Positions 44,756-54,474 of a stretch of 64,000 nt of DNA are shown here, piece after piece (the first letter of the stretch is position 1; the number at the start of each line of letters is the position of its first letter). The stretch spans positions 1-64,000 of the forward strand of contig NZ_LMOP01000014.1 in the NCBI RefSeq assembly GCF_001423585.1. The letters are read 5' to 3'. The stretch comes from Xanthomonas sp. Leaf148. GTDB lineage: Bacteria; Pseudomonadota; Gammaproteobacteria; Xanthomonadales; Xanthomonadaceae. Below the pieces are notes generated by a model. That model was not told the origin of the DNA. It was given only the letters and a program-made list of their open reading frames with translations, and searched no databases. Made by a program: the position numbers and the translations under genes.

Positions 44756-45139
44756 ATGACAAATCCATACGACTCTTCGCCGATCCACTCAGCGATTTAC
44801 TCGCTCAACGACACTATGGTAACCACAGCGCTGGAGCTTCCTGGACATCGAATCATCCGCAACCTGGGCTTGGTGCGCGGTATCACCGTGAGGTCGCGCT
44901 CAATCGTCGGCAACTTCTTCGGCAGTCTGCAGAGCTTGTTCGGCGGCAACATCACCATCTACACCGAACTGTGCGAACAGGCACGCTCGGAGACCTATCG
45001 CGACATGGTGCAGCATGCCAGGCAACTTGGCGCCAACGCCGTCATTGCGGTGCGCTACGACGCTACCGAGTTGATGGCCGGCCTGACCGAAGTCCTGTGC
45101 TATGGCACCGCAGTCGTCGTCGAGGCGCAGCATGCATAG
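44756..45139 (+). CDS. YbjQ family protein (UPF0145, heavy-metal-binding-like)
   Basis: A 127-aa protein of the YbjQ family. The core from residue 28 (LPGHRIIRNLGLVRGITVRS) to the C-terminus, with ITIYTELCEQARSETYRDMV and ARQLGANAVIAVRYDATEL, matches the usual 105-aa fold, a pentameric beta-barrel-like assembly. The first 20 residues (MTNPYDSSPIHSAIYSLNDT) are an extension; a second ATG at 44816 would give the common length but lacks a ribosome site. Function unknown; metal binding was proposed for the family. The stop lies shortly before the next gene, so they may be cotranscribed. Confidence 0.85.
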   Translation: MTNPYDSSPIHSAIYSLNDTMVTTALELPGHRIIRNLGLVRGITVRSRSIVGNFFGSLQSLFGGNITIYTELCEQARSETYRDMVQHARQLGANAVIAVRYDATELMAGLTEVLCYGTAVVVEAQHA

Positions 45140-45167
45140 CGGGTCAAGCATTCACCGAGGGGGCTCC

Positions 45168-46535
45168 GTGAAACTGCGGTGCGTGGCGGTGGTCGTCTTC
45201 GTTATGGCAACTTGGCTGCCGGCGGTGCAGGCCTCGAGCTCGTCCACCTTCATGTCCGAAGTCGGGAAAGTGTCGCCGGTATACGAGCGTCTGGCCAACT
45301 CTGCCGAGTCAGAGCGCCTTATCGATGAAGGTAGGAAGAGCGAGGTCAATGCAAGGTTGAAGCGACTGGTGCCGGAGACAAGCAAAAGCGCGTATGACGC
45401 GTTTGTCCTGTCCAATATCCTCTACCGAGCCGATGTCGCTGCCAGTGACGCCTACATGAAGCTCGCTGACGAAAAGCTTCCTGGCAATCCATTCATCATA
45501 TTCGAGCGAGGTATGCGCGAACACCGCGCGGGACGCTGTGATATCGCGCTGCCTCTGTACGAAAAAGCCGCGAAACTGCTGCCAAGGTCGCAAGTGCCGG
45601 ATCGCCTGTGGGCCTACATCACGCACTGCCGCCTCGTGCTTGAGGATGCACGCGGAGCTGTCGCCGCCTGGACACATGTGGACTTCAAGGAGAAACACAC
45701 GGCGATCGAGAAATCGATGTATGACATCTTCTCGACGACAGATCCGGACGCCGAAAGAGAGCGCTTGATCACGTCCATCCGTGCAGGGGCAGCAGGTGAC
45801 GTTTGTACGTTGATCAAACTCGACAAGAATTGGGAAATCGACTGGTGGAATGCGAAAAAGCAGCCCGAGTACCTTGCGTATGACATTGCACTTGTCAGGT
45901 CATTGTGCAGGAACGACAAGAAGATTCAGAAAGTTGCGGGGCTGTGTATCGACGCGGTGGACCTCGATGACGATAAATTCAGACGCCTTATCGCCTCGGC
46001 GGGTTATTGGGGAGAGGGTGCCCGGTTGCCGGAAGATCCGATAGCGAGCTATACGTTGATCAGTCAGTTGCAGAAACGAAAGATGGCGACGGCGGACGAG
46101 ATCTTCCAGCGTTACGGCGCGGCGCTGGAGCAGCGCTACAAGCGGATGCCCTCCGATCGTTCGACGCTGGATCTGCTGGCGTTTCTGTACAGCGCGACAG
46201 GGCGAAGCAAGCAACTCCAACCGATAGACCTGTACGGCTGGAAGACACTGAAGATCGAGGCCTATGCGCTGAGCTATCTGAAAGGCCTGACCGAGGCAAA
46301 CGCCGGGTACTCCGCTGCGCTTGCGCAGGCCGCACGCGACTTCCCCAATAGCGCCGAAATTCAGCGGCTCAACCTTGTGCTACATGCTAAGTCCGACGAT
46401 AAGGTGACGTATTTGATGCGTTATGTTGCAGCGCAGTTTCCGAATGTGCAGGAGCATCTAAGCGGGCGCTATCGGCTCGATGATTTCATGGCGGCGTTGA
46501 AGAACGAGCTGAAGGTCTCGGCTCCAAAAAAGTAG
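45168..46535 (+). CDS. Exported TPR-like protein, unknown
   Basis: A 455-aa protein. A signal peptide follows the chosen GTG start (VKLRCVAVVVFVMATWLPAVQA). The mature part is helical with TPR-like spacing (residues 75-160: AYDAFVLSNILYRADVAASD, FIIFERGMREHRAGRCDIAL) and no enzyme motif. The start at 45168 is preferred because a GAGGGGG site lies 6 bases before it and it begins exactly at the signal peptide; the frame is open upstream to 45102 inside ybjQ. Probably periplasmic, binding partner unknown. Confidence 0.75.
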   Translation: MKLRCVAVVVFVMATWLPAVQASSSSTFMSEVGKVSPVYERLANSAESERLIDEGRKSEVNARLKRLVPETSKSAYDAFVLSNILYRADVAASDAYMKLADEKLPGNPFIIFERGMREHRAGRCDIALPLYEKAAKLLPRSQVPDRLWAYITHCRLVLEDARGAVAAWTHVDFKEKHTAIEKSMYDIFSTTDPDAERERLITSIRAGAAGDVCTLIKLDKNWEIDWWNAKKQPEYLAYDIALVRSLCRNDKKIQKVAGLCIDAVDLDDDKFRRLIASAGYWGEGARLPEDPIASYTLISQLQKRKMATADEIFQRYGAALEQRYKRMPSDRSTLDLLAFLYSATGRSKQLQPIDLYGWKTLKIEAYALSYLKGLTEANAGYSAALAQAARDFPNSAEIQRLNLVLHAKSDDKVTYLMRYVAAQFPNVQEHLSGRYRLDDFMAALKNELKVSAPKK

Positions 46536-46874
46536 CGGCGCAGGATGCTTTATCGTCTGGGCCTGTGCGCCGTCTGGAGCCGCCGGCGCCAGGTATGAAT
46601 CGCCTCAGATGACTATTAGTGGTCCCTCGTGGCATGGCTGGGACGTGCACGCGTTGCAAGAAAGCGGAGGTGAGCTCACCCCTTCAGAAAGCGACGCTGT
46701 GCATTTTTCAGCAGTGGGCAAGACCCGACCAAGACTGCCTTACGCTCAACTCTCAGGGCAGGCTCCGGCTACACGACTTGGCGGGACGCCTGGATGTTAG
46801 AAGATACAGATCGCTGACCGCCAAGGCGCTAAGCTTCTGTATCGGCCAACCAGGCGCCACACAGCGAATCAACC
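46536..46874. other. Gene-free interval
   Basis: 339 bp before the RraB-like gene. It has an inverted pair GATACAG / CTGTATC spaced about 25 bp apart near 46802-46845. No convincing gene. Confidence 0.4.
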
Positions 46875-47228
46875 ATGCAGCGAAATCTGGATCTGTATCC
46901 CAAAGACGATAACGGCGACACCTTGTGGCACATTGCGGAGCAGGGCGTGGATCTTTCCAAGCCACGCGAGGTCGCGTTTTCCGTGGTGTTCCCGAGCAAA
47001 GAGTCCGCACTGGAATTTTCGGTGACGTTGCTGCGCTTTGAGCAAAAGGTACGTTGCTGCCATTACCCGGAAAACACCGCGTTTCCGATGGATGTCACGG
47101 TGTATCCGACCATGGTGCCGACATACAAGGCGATTTGCGCGTTCGAGGAGGAGTTGGCGACAGAAGCCAAGCCCTTGGGTGGGTTGAACGATGGATGGGA
47201 ATTTTCTGTAGACACCAAAGACGTCTGA
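46875..47228 (+). CDS. RraB-family protein (RNase E inhibitor-like)
   Basis: A 117-aa protein of the RraB/DUF1260-type fold, which in E. coli binds and inhibits RNase E. The pattern is FSVVFPSKESALEFSVTLLR near residue 36 and VTVYPTMVPTYKAICAFEEE near 75, ending GGLNDGWEFSVD. It is shorter at the N-terminus than E. coli RraB (138 aa) and lacks the acidic tail, so activity on RNase E is uncertain. No strong ribosome site precedes the ATG. A degenerate paralogue lies at 44.4 kb. Confidence 0.78.
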   Translation: MQRNLDLYPKDDNGDTLWHIAEQGVDLSKPREVAFSVVFPSKESALEFSVTLLRFEQKVRCCHYPENTAFPMDVTVYPTMVPTYKAICAFEEELATEAKPLGGLNDGWEFSVDTKDV

Positions 47229-47288
47229 TGTGCGCGGCAGGTGCGTTGGAGAGCGCGGCGTGCGGGCTCTCCAACAGGTTGGGCCACA

Positions 47289-47822
47289 TCAACGCGATGA
47301 TTGCGGGACGCGGCGCAGCTGTGACACGTCGTAGCCCATTGCCGCAATGCGCGCGAGCGCCTGCTGATAATCGGCATCGGAGACCTGCGGGGTCCGTGCC
47401 ATGTACCAGACGTAATCGCGCTTGCTGCGCGCCACGATGGTCTGGGTGTAGTCGGCATCGCGCCAGGCGATGACATATTCGGCCTTGAACGGCCAGAGGA
47501 ATTGCATGCTCCATAGCGCGCCGTTGCCATTCTCTGCGACTTGGCCGATCGGGTGCATGGACTTGAGCGGGGCCTGGAAGCTGCCTTTGCGGAAAGTGAA
47601 GGTGGTCTGGATACGGCCATCCTGTCGCAGGGCATAACTCTCTACTGCGTCGTAGGCTTTGCGTTCTGGACGGGTTGGAATATGTGCGATGACATACCAG
47701 TCGCCCATGAAGCGCGGCACGTCAACGCTGTCTGCGCGGGGCAGTGCGGCGCGCGGCTCGCTGCCGCTTGCATTGCCGTAGACCGCAAGGGTGAGTAAGA
47801 ACAGCATCGACGCCTGGCGCAT
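47289..47822 (-). CDS. blc: Lipocalin family protein (Blc-like)
   Basis: A 177-aa lipocalin. The signal peptide is MLFLLTLAVYGNASG. The first lipocalin motif is PRFMGDWYVIAHIPTRPE near residue 37 (GxW), and the strands continue with QTTFTFRKGSF, WPFKAEYVIAWRDADYTQTI and VWYMARTPQ (the RTP/R motif). It does not carry an obvious lipobox cysteine, so it would be periplasmic rather than the outer-membrane lipoprotein of E. coli Blc. It probably binds lipids or other small hydrophobic molecules. Start at MRQASML chosen by signal peptide. Confidence 0.88.
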   Translation of the reverse strand: MRQASMLFLLTLAVYGNASGSEPRAALPRADSVDVPRFMGDWYVIAHIPTRPERKAYDAVESYALRQDGRIQTTFTFRKGSFQAPLKSMHPIGQVAENGNGALWSMQFLWPFKAEYVIAWRDADYTQTIVARSKRDYVWYMARTPQVSDADYQQALARIAAMGYDVSQLRRVPQSSR

Positions 47823-48459
47823 GGCAACCTCTCTCAACAGTCTCAGTGCAGAGGCATACGTTGCGACGATGCGTGTGGATGCAGCGTGCAATGCGCTGCC
47901 TATCGAAAGGCGCGTTGGGTTCCCGTTGGTTGACGGGCTCTACCCTTGCAAGGACGGCTCGGACGCATTGAAGAATGCGATGGCTGCGATGGCTGCGATG
48001 GCTGCGGTGATCACGGGCGGTAGCAGGCAGGTTTGCACGATCTCCCACATCGGCTCGACAGCTGGCTCGCGAGTGTGACGATCAGGTGCTATGCCGGTGC
48101 GAGGTCGGGAGCGAGCTTAGGGCAACGCTGCATAAGTCTTGTCATCCAGGCGATAGCGTGAGGCCATGGACGTGAATCGCTGGCTTGCGAGGCCCTGGAG
48201 TTTCTGCTTTCGCGGGAATGACTGGCGCGGGGGACTTGATGAGCGTTGCCTTACAGCGACTGATACGTCACGAGCAGTCATCAGATGGATGTGAACGGCG
48301 TACTCAGCACTGGAGTGTACGGGTGGTTGGTGCCGCGCCGAGGACCGGCTGAGCCTGCCTGGCCATCAGCCGATGTCGTTCTGTCAGCCGCTCTGATGCG
48401 CATTCGGCCGGCGACCCCATGATGGACAGACAGCAGCGAACTTGATCGCCACCGCCATC
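47823..48459. other. Gene-free interval with repeats
   Basis: About 640 bp. It contains three copies of TGCGATGGC (47976-48002) and a degenerate MITE-like copy (48254-48393). A 95-aa frame at 47791-48078 is not protein-like. Confidence 0.5.
48254..48393. repeat. Degenerate copy of the MITE-like element
   Basis: About 140 bp. CGAGCAGTCATCAGATGGAT and GGAGTGTACGG match the 11.3-kb element (CGAGCAGTCGTCAGGTGGGT, GGAGTGTACGG); ends are CAGCGACTGATACGTCACG and CGTTCTGTCAGCCGCTC, weakly inverted. The interior is strongly diverged. No target duplication is obvious. Confidence 0.6.
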
Positions 48460-49494
48460 TCACCAAGGCGAGACAGCATCTTTTCCGTACGGATAAATCG
48501 TCGCGATCGTTCCGTCCCCCAGATGTTCCAGCGGTGCCATCTTGATGTTGCGCAGATGGGTCTGGCCGCCCGATACCACCGCGTCGTGATAGAACAAATA
48601 CCAATGGCCGTCGAACGCGCAGATGGAGTGGTGGGTGGTCCAGCCGATCACCGGCTGCATCAGTACGCCCTGGTAGCGGAATGGGCCATACGGCGAGTCG
48701 CTGGTGGCGTAGCAGATCAGGTGCGTATCGCCGGTGGAATACGACAGGTAGTAACGACCGGCGTGGCGGTGCAGCCAGGGGCCTTCGAAGAAGCGACGGT
48801 CGAGGTCGTCGGCGCGTAGCGGGGCGCCGTGTTCGTCGAGGATGACGATCTCGCGCGTGGGTTCGGCCAGTGCGGTCATGCTCTCGTGCAGCCGCGCCAC
48901 GCGCGGGCCCAGTGCGGGCGCATCGCCCACCGGTTCCTGGTTGGTCTGCGCGTAGACGTTGTCGCGGTAGTGCTGCAGCTGACCACCCCAGATGCCGCCG
49001 AAGTACAGGTAATGCGCGCCATCGTCGTCGGCGAACACGGCCGGGTCGATTGAGTAGGTGCCGGCGATCGGTTCGGCTTCGGCGATGAAGGGGCCGTGGG
49101 GTTGATCGCCGACTGCCACACCGATCTGGAAGATGCCGTCGGCGCGCTTTGCCGGGAAATACAAATAGGTCTTGCCATTGCGTTGCGCTGCATCCGGTGC
49201 CCACATCTGGCGCTGGGCCCACGGCACGTCGCGCACGTGCAGCACTTCGCCCAGGTCTTCGACCGGCGCGTTGGGATGCGCCATGCGAAAGACGTGGTAA
49301 TCCTCCATGCCGAAATGCGAGCCGTCGTCGCTGAAGGCCACGCCGGCATCGATGTCGTGCGAGGGATAGATGTACAGCGCGCCGTCGAAGACGTGCGCGG
49401 ACGGGTCGGCGGTGTAGAGATGGGTGACCAGCGGTGCGGAAATGGCGGTGCGCGCCAGCGCCTGCAGTGTGGCGGCTTGCAGTTCATCGGACAT
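48460..49494 (-). CDS. Glycoside hydrolase family 43 (xylosidase/arabinofuranosidase-like)
   Basis: A 344-aa five-bladed propeller enzyme. GH43 catalytic residues fall at TADPSAHVF (Asp, general base, near residue 30), YSIDPAVFADD (Asp, pKa modulator, near 148) and RRFFEGPWLHRH (Glu, general acid, near 222). No signal peptide, so cytosolic. It probably trims xylo- or arabino-oligosaccharides taken in by the transporter upstream. Last gene of the minus arm of the xylan locus, 33 bp after the transporter gene. Confidence 0.9.
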   Translation of the reverse strand: MSDELQAATLQALARTAISAPLVTHLYTADPSAHVFDGALYIYPSHDIDAGVAFSDDGSHFGMEDYHVFRMAHPNAPVEDLGEVLHVRDVPWAQRQMWAPDAAQRNGKTYLYFPAKRADGIFQIGVAVGDQPHGPFIAEAEPIAGTYSIDPAVFADDDGAHYLYFGGIWGGQLQHYRDNVYAQTNQEPVGDAPALGPRVARLHESMTALAEPTREIVILDEHGAPLRADDLDRRFFEGPWLHRHAGRYYLSYSTGDTHLICYATSDSPYGPFRYQGVLMQPVIGWTTHHSICAFDGHWYLFYHDAVVSGGQTHLRNIKMAPLEHLGDGTIATIYPYGKDAVSPW

Positions 49495-49527
49495 GCGCGG
49501 ACCTGTGCATGAGGTGGAAGGAAGGGG

Positions 49528-51015
49528 TTAGGGCGACGCGAGCGGAGCGGCCTGACGGCGCACGCCCAGTTCGCGTTCGATGCGGGATTCCAGCGGCTTG
49601 TCGATCTCGTAAAACACCAGCAGTGCGGTGCCGAGCAGGAACGGGATGGACGCATACACGCTGATGGCTAGCCGAATGCCGTCGGTGACCGCGCCGCTTT
49701 GCTGCGGCAGCGCGGCGTCGTAGCCATAGATGGCAAGCAGGCCGGCGACCAGTGCACCGCCGACGCTCAGGCCGATCTTCAGGCCGCACAACATCGCCGA
49801 AAAAATGATGGCGGTGGCACGGCGGTGGTTCTTCCACTCCGAGTAATCGGCCACGTCGGCAATCATCGCCCACAGCAACGGGATGGTGATGCCATAGAAA
49901 AAGCCGTGCAGCACATAGGAGCCGAATACCCAGCCGATGGCAGTCGCCGGATAGACATAGAACGCCAGCAGAAACAGCGTGGAAATCAGCAGCGCCCCAC
50001 CAAACACATTGCGCTTGCCGTAGCGGTCGGCCAGGCGTTTGGAAAACCCGATGCCGACGATCATGGCCAGGATGCCGCCGGCACTGAACACACTGAACGC
50101 TGAGGTTGGCGCGTCTTGCGGCCACTGCAAGGCGCTCATGCCGGCGCCGGTCAGCACGCTGTTGATTGCGGCAATAAACCGGTTGAATCCGGCGGCATCG
50201 AGAAAGTGAGTCAGCGCGCCCGCGTCGAGGGTGTACTTGAAGTAGTAGATGTACATCCCGCCCTTCATGGCGAGATTGATGAAGACCAGAATAGTCAGCG
50301 CCAGCATTACCAGCCAGGGTTTGTTGCGTACCAGGTCGGTGAGGTCCTGTCGCACGCTACTGCGTTGTTCGGTGATCGGCAGCACGCGCTCGCGGGTGGT
50401 GAAAAAGGTGATCAGAAAGCACAGCGTGCCGACCGCGGCGAACAACCCCATGGTGTTGCGAAAGCCTTGTGCCTTGTCGCCATTGCCCAGGATCAGCACC
50501 AGCGGCAGCAGCAGGACCTGGATGATGAATTGCGCAAACGTCACCGCCAGAAAGCGATACGCCGACAGGCTGTTGCGCTGCTCCATGCTGCCGGTGAGCA
50601 CGCCGCTCAGCGCCGAATACGGCAGGTTGTTGGCCACGTAGACCAGCATCAGCAAGGCGTAGGTGGCAAATGCGTAGGTGATCTTGCCGTGCTCGCCCAG
50701 CGCAGGTGTATTGAAAGCTGCCAGCGACAGTGCGCCAAACGGCAGTGCGGTCCACAGGATCCACGGGCGGAATTTGCCCCAGCGGGTGCGGGTGCGATCG
50801 GCCAGGATGCCGATGATGGGCGTAAACACGAACGCGCCCAGCAGGCCGACCACGAAGATCAACGTGGCCGCCGCGCTCGCCGGGATGCGGAATACGTCGG
50901 TGTAGAAGAACGCCAAAAACGTCACCAGCGTCTGGAAGATCAGATTGGCAGCCAGGTCGCCCAGGCTGTAGCCGATCTTTTCGCGCACGGAGAGCTGCTG
51001 TGATCGATCGTTCAT
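49528..51015 (-). CDS. GPH-family sugar:cation symporter (MelB/XynB-transporter-like)
   Basis: A 495-aa MFS transporter of the glycoside-pentoside-hexuronide family with about 12 membrane segments. The signature is DRTRTRWGKFRPWILW near residue 70, preceded by GYSLGDLAANLIFQTLVTFL. Downstream segments include GRTNRFIAAIN-like loops and a final AISVYASIPFLLGTALLVF helix. Members import melibiose, xylosides or uronides with H+ or Na+. The locus context points to xylo-oligosaccharides or xylobiose. It is 241 bp downstream of the TonB receptor gene and 33 bp before the GH43 gene. Confidence 0.93.
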   Translation of the reverse strand: MNDRSQQLSVREKIGYSLGDLAANLIFQTLVTFLAFFYTDVFRIPASAAATLIFVVGLLGAFVFTPIIGILADRTRTRWGKFRPWILWTALPFGALSLAAFNTPALGEHGKITYAFATYALLMLVYVANNLPYSALSGVLTGSMEQRNSLSAYRFLAVTFAQFIIQVLLLPLVLILGNGDKAQGFRNTMGLFAAVGTLCFLITFFTTRERVLPITEQRSSVRQDLTDLVRNKPWLVMLALTILVFINLAMKGGMYIYYFKYTLDAGALTHFLDAAGFNRFIAAINSVLTGAGMSALQWPQDAPTSAFSVFSAGGILAMIVGIGFSKRLADRYGKRNVFGGALLISTLFLLAFYVYPATAIGWVFGSYVLHGFFYGITIPLLWAMIADVADYSEWKNHRRATAIIFSAMLCGLKIGLSVGGALVAGLLAIYGYDAALPQQSGAVTDGIRLAISVYASIPFLLGTALLVFYEIDKPLESRIERELGVRRQAAPLASP

Positions 51016-51256
51016 GAGGTGAGGCAGGCTCGAAGAGTGCTGCGGAAAACGCCGCGGCGCGCGCTACGCCGCTGGCCGCGATCCCTCTGGATCGCGGTTG
51101 CAGGCGCAGTGCCTGAAGTGTCGGGCAAAACCTCGTGCGCCGTCGTGCAGGCATGTTGGACGGCGCGCGGCAGACGGAGTGCACGCGAATCACGCGTGCA
51201 CTCCGAATACCCGCTACACCCGGCAGCCAGCGGCGAGCGCGTCTCGATGGACACTG

Positions 51257-54190
51257 TCAAAACGTGCCGCGGATGCCGAGCATGACGGTGCGCCCGGGCT
51301 CGTACAGATCGTAGGTAGCGTTGGGCCACGCATAGGTGGTGCGCAGCGGCTCGTCGGTGATGTTGGTGACGTTGAGCGTGATTTGCGGCTTGGAAGGCAG
51401 CCAGTCCAGCGCGTAGCTGGCCGACAGATCCAGCTGGCCGCGTGCATCGGCATTCAGGCGTGCGTACGGGATGCCGTTCTGGTTGGCGCCGGAGATCACC
51501 ATGTCGTCGTTCCAGGTGTAGGAAAGGCGCACCGAGGCGGCGTTCTTCTCCCAGTACACGGTGCCGTTCCACAGATTGGGCGCCACACCGACGGCCACTG
51601 CCGGGATGCCTTCGCCTTCCGAGGATTGGGTGACATGGGTGTAGTTCACGCTGAAGCCCATGCCGTCGACCAGCTTGTCCAACGGCTGCACCCAGATCGC
51701 TTCGGTGCCGCGGATGTTGAGCACGCCATCGGCGTTGACCTGGGTCTGCACGTCCACCGTGGCGGCATTGGGGCCACCGCGCTGGTCCAGGCCGGCTTGC
51801 TGGATCGGCAGCAGGCTCTCGTAGGGCACACCAAGATCGTTGAAGGGAATGCGCCGCACGCCATTGACGGTGAAGCCGCTGATGCGCTTGTTGAACAGCG
51901 TCAGGCCCACATAGCCTTCGCCGCCGGTGTACCACTCGCCGCCGAAGTCGACATTGGTGGACAGATACGGCGCCAGGTTCGGATTGCCCTGGGTCGCGGT
52001 CTGTGCGGACGGGTCGCTGAAGTTGGTATTGGGCAACATCGCGCTCGGGTCCGGGCGCGTGAGCGTGCGCGAGCTGGACAGGCGCAGCACCACGTTGTCG
52101 GCCACATCCCAGGCCGCGTTGAACGAGGGCAGGGTTTCGGCGTAATCGGAATCGAGCACCTGCACGCGGCGGATGCCGTTGATGGTGACCGGGCCGGTGA
52201 TGGTCTGGTCGGTGGTGACGTAACGCACACCGGCGTTGAAGCGCAGCGTGCGGTTCCACACTTCGGTTTCGGCGTTGGTTTCGATATAGAAACCCAGGTT
52301 CTTTTCGCGGATGCCGCCGGCCGAGGCGCCGGTGTTGGCGGAGTTGGTTTCCGGGGCGGAATCGCGTAGCGCGTAATAGTTGGTGTCGCCCAGGAAACGG
52401 TTGAAGTCGGCGGTGATGAAGCCGCCCGGGCCGGGCCGCAAGTAACTGGCCAGGGCCGCATTCGGGACTGCGGAGCCGGGGCCGCCGTTGCACACGTTGC
52501 CGCCACCGCCGCGACACACCACCTGCTCCCAGGCAATGCTGTTGTCGAAGCCGCGAATGGTGCGCTCGGCCTGGTCGTATGCGGCGCCGATCTTGATGTT
52601 GCGCTTGTCTTCGCCGAACTGCAGATCGGCACGTCCACCACGGGTCTGGGTGACGCGTTTTTCGTTCTGGATATTGACCCGTCCGCCGCTCCAGCCCCAG
52701 CCCAGGTTCGGGTCGTTGAGATCCAGCGGGCTGCTGATCGACGGGCGGTCGCCGCCTTGGTTGCGGTAATCGACGGTGGTGAACGGCGAGGTGACCAGGA
52801 TGCTGGGCGACTCGCGATCCAGCCAGCTGCGCGTGGCGTTGGCCTGCACGTTGAGCTTGATGTCCTGCTCGGCACCGAACAGCAGTTCGGCACCGGGATT
52901 GACGCTCCAGAACTTGACCTCTTCGCGGTACGGGCGCGCTTCCAGGAAATACTGCGCGTTGGCAAAGGTGGCGCTGGTGACCACGTTGTTCTGATCCAGC
53001 TGCATGCCCAGCGGGATCATGTTGCCGTTGCGGCCGATCAGATTCATGCTGATCCGCTCGGTGGTGCGCTTGGCTTCGGAATACAGCGTGTCCAGGTAGA
53101 AATGCATGCTGTCGGAGGGGCGCCATTCCAGCGACATCACCGACGCATCGCGGTCGCGATCGCCATTCATGTACACGCTGCGGCCCAGGCGCGGAATCAA
53201 TGCATCGCTGATCTGGTCGATGCTCAAGCCGGGGTTGCGCGCCAGCAGCCATGCCGCGTCGATGGTTTCGCCGGTGGTCAAGCCGCTGCCGGCGGTGGCC
53301 GGCACGCGGTCGGGAATGCGCCAGTTGCCGCCGCCGTTGACGTTGCAGGCCGCCGGTTGATTGGTCGCCGGCGTGCCTGCAGGCGGGGTGAGCCCACATT
53401 GGGTGTAGGTGAGGCCGGGGTTGGTCCAGCCCACGCTTTCGAAGCCGCGCACGCCCAGCTTGCTGCGCACCGAGGCCACGCCGAACAACGCGCCGAGCGT
53501 GCCTGCTTCGTTGGTCCAGCTGCCCATGAAGGCGCCACGCGGGGTGGTCTTTTCGCTGGTGCTGTTCCAGTCGGCCTGCGCCTGGTAGGTGAAGTGCACG
53601 CCGGGGCGATCGAACGGGCGCGCGCTGCGCATGTCCACTACACCGGAAACGCCGCCTTCGAGCATGCTGGCGGTGGGCGTCTTGCTCACGGTGAGCTGGG
53701 TGAAGAATTCGGTGGGAAACAGGTTCAGATCGACTTCGCGATTCTGGTTCTGCGCATTCAGACCGATCGAGGCGGTGGCGATGCTGGCGCCGTTGAGCGT
53801 GGTCTTGGTGAAGCTGGTGCCCAGGCCGCGGATGGCGATGTTGAGGCCTTCGCCATTGACGTCGCGCGAGAGCTGCACGCCGGGGATGCGGTTGAGCGAC
53901 TCGGCGATATTCATGTCCGGAAATTTGCCGATGTCCTCGGCAAACACGGTGTCGGCAAAGCCGACCGAGTCGCGCTTGGCATCGGTGGAAAACTGGATGC
54001 TGCGTCGGTAGCCGGAGACGGTGACGGTGTCGAGCTGGGTCACTGCGTCATTGTTGCCGGCCGTGGCCGGTGGCGTTTGCGCGGCGCTGTCGGCGTCGGT
54101 GGACTGTGCCCAGGCGGCAGTGCTGGTCATGCCCAGCAGGATGGACCCCAACGCGCAGGACAACGCGGTTCGTGCGTAGCTGTTCTTCAC
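51257..54190 (-). CDS. TonB-dependent receptor of the xylan locus
   Basis: A 977-aa outer-membrane receptor. The start is GTG at 54190: it follows GGAAGGGA and gives the signal peptide LSCALGSILLGMTSTAAWAQ. The TonB box region is VTQLDTVTVSGYRRS near 45, the plug contains FPDMNIAESLNRIPGVQL near 85 and GLGTSFTKTTLNGAS, and the barrel runs to the C-terminal Phe (GRTVMLGIRGTF). It is the TonB receptor of the 'TonB-xylan' group, taking up xylo-oligosaccharides. The upstream frame to 54748 covers non-coding DNA. Confidence 0.93.
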   Translation of the reverse strand: MKNSYARTALSCALGSILLGMTSTAAWAQSTDADSAAQTPPATAGNNDAVTQLDTVTVSGYRRSIQFSTDAKRDSVGFADTVFAEDIGKFPDMNIAESLNRIPGVQLSRDVNGEGLNIAIRGLGTSFTKTTLNGASIATASIGLNAQNQNREVDLNLFPTEFFTQLTVSKTPTASMLEGGVSGVVDMRSARPFDRPGVHFTYQAQADWNSTSEKTTPRGAFMGSWTNEAGTLGALFGVASVRSKLGVRGFESVGWTNPGLTYTQCGLTPPAGTPATNQPAACNVNGGGNWRIPDRVPATAGSGLTTGETIDAAWLLARNPGLSIDQISDALIPRLGRSVYMNGDRDRDASVMSLEWRPSDSMHFYLDTLYSEAKRTTERISMNLIGRNGNMIPLGMQLDQNNVVTSATFANAQYFLEARPYREEVKFWSVNPGAELLFGAEQDIKLNVQANATRSWLDRESPSILVTSPFTTVDYRNQGGDRPSISSPLDLNDPNLGWGWSGGRVNIQNEKRVTQTRGGRADLQFGEDKRNIKIGAAYDQAERTIRGFDNSIAWEQVVCRGGGGNVCNGGPGSAVPNAALASYLRPGPGGFITADFNRFLGDTNYYALRDSAPETNSANTGASAGGIREKNLGFYIETNAETEVWNRTLRFNAGVRYVTTDQTITGPVTINGIRRVQVLDSDYAETLPSFNAAWDVADNVVLRLSSSRTLTRPDPSAMLPNTNFSDPSAQTATQGNPNLAPYLSTNVDFGGEWYTGGEGYVGLTLFNKRISGFTVNGVRRIPFNDLGVPYESLLPIQQAGLDQRGGPNAATVDVQTQVNADGVLNIRGTEAIWVQPLDKLVDGMGFSVNYTHVTQSSEGEGIPAVAVGVAPNLWNGTVYWEKNAASVRLSYTWNDDMVISGANQNGIPYARLNADARGQLDLSASYALDWLPSKPQITLNVTNITDEPLRTTYAWPNATYDLYEPGRTVMLGIRGTF

Positions 54191-54313
54191 CGTATTCCCT
54201 TCCCTAACAGGTGAGCAGATGTCCCACGCATCGCCCCTGCGTAGGGAGTGCCGCTGCCCGGAATCGGCGCGACGATGATGCGATGGGGGAGACGGGCGAT
54301 CAGTGGCGCTGGA

Positions 54314-54327
54314 TGTTAGCGCTACCA
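54314..54327 (-). promoter_or_regulatory. xyl-box upstream of the TonB receptor
   Basis: On the minus strand TGGTAGCGCTAACA, 14 bp, an imperfect palindrome centred on GCGC. It is the motif known upstream of Xanthomonas xylan genes, bound by a LacI-family repressor (XylR). It lies 124 bp before the receptor start. Confidence 0.8.
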
Positions 54328-54474
54328 AATTCAGAACATCACGCTGCAGGGCAGCATAGTTGCCGGGGCATAGCGAAGCGGCGCTGCCATGACGCTGCAC
54401 CGCGAGCACGCAACGCCGACGGGCGGTCGCCGCGTGCTGCACTGCGCGATGGATTCCTGCGTGCAGCGTGGTAA

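Noticed and set aside
46619-46912. 97-aa plus-strand frame before the RraB-like gene
   Set aside because: No ribosome site and overlaps the start of the RraB-like gene in a different frame; looks random.
47791-48078. 95-aa plus-strand frame after the lipocalin gene
   Set aside because: Composed partly of a TGCGATGGC tandem run (MAAMAAMAAV), no ribosome site, no family.
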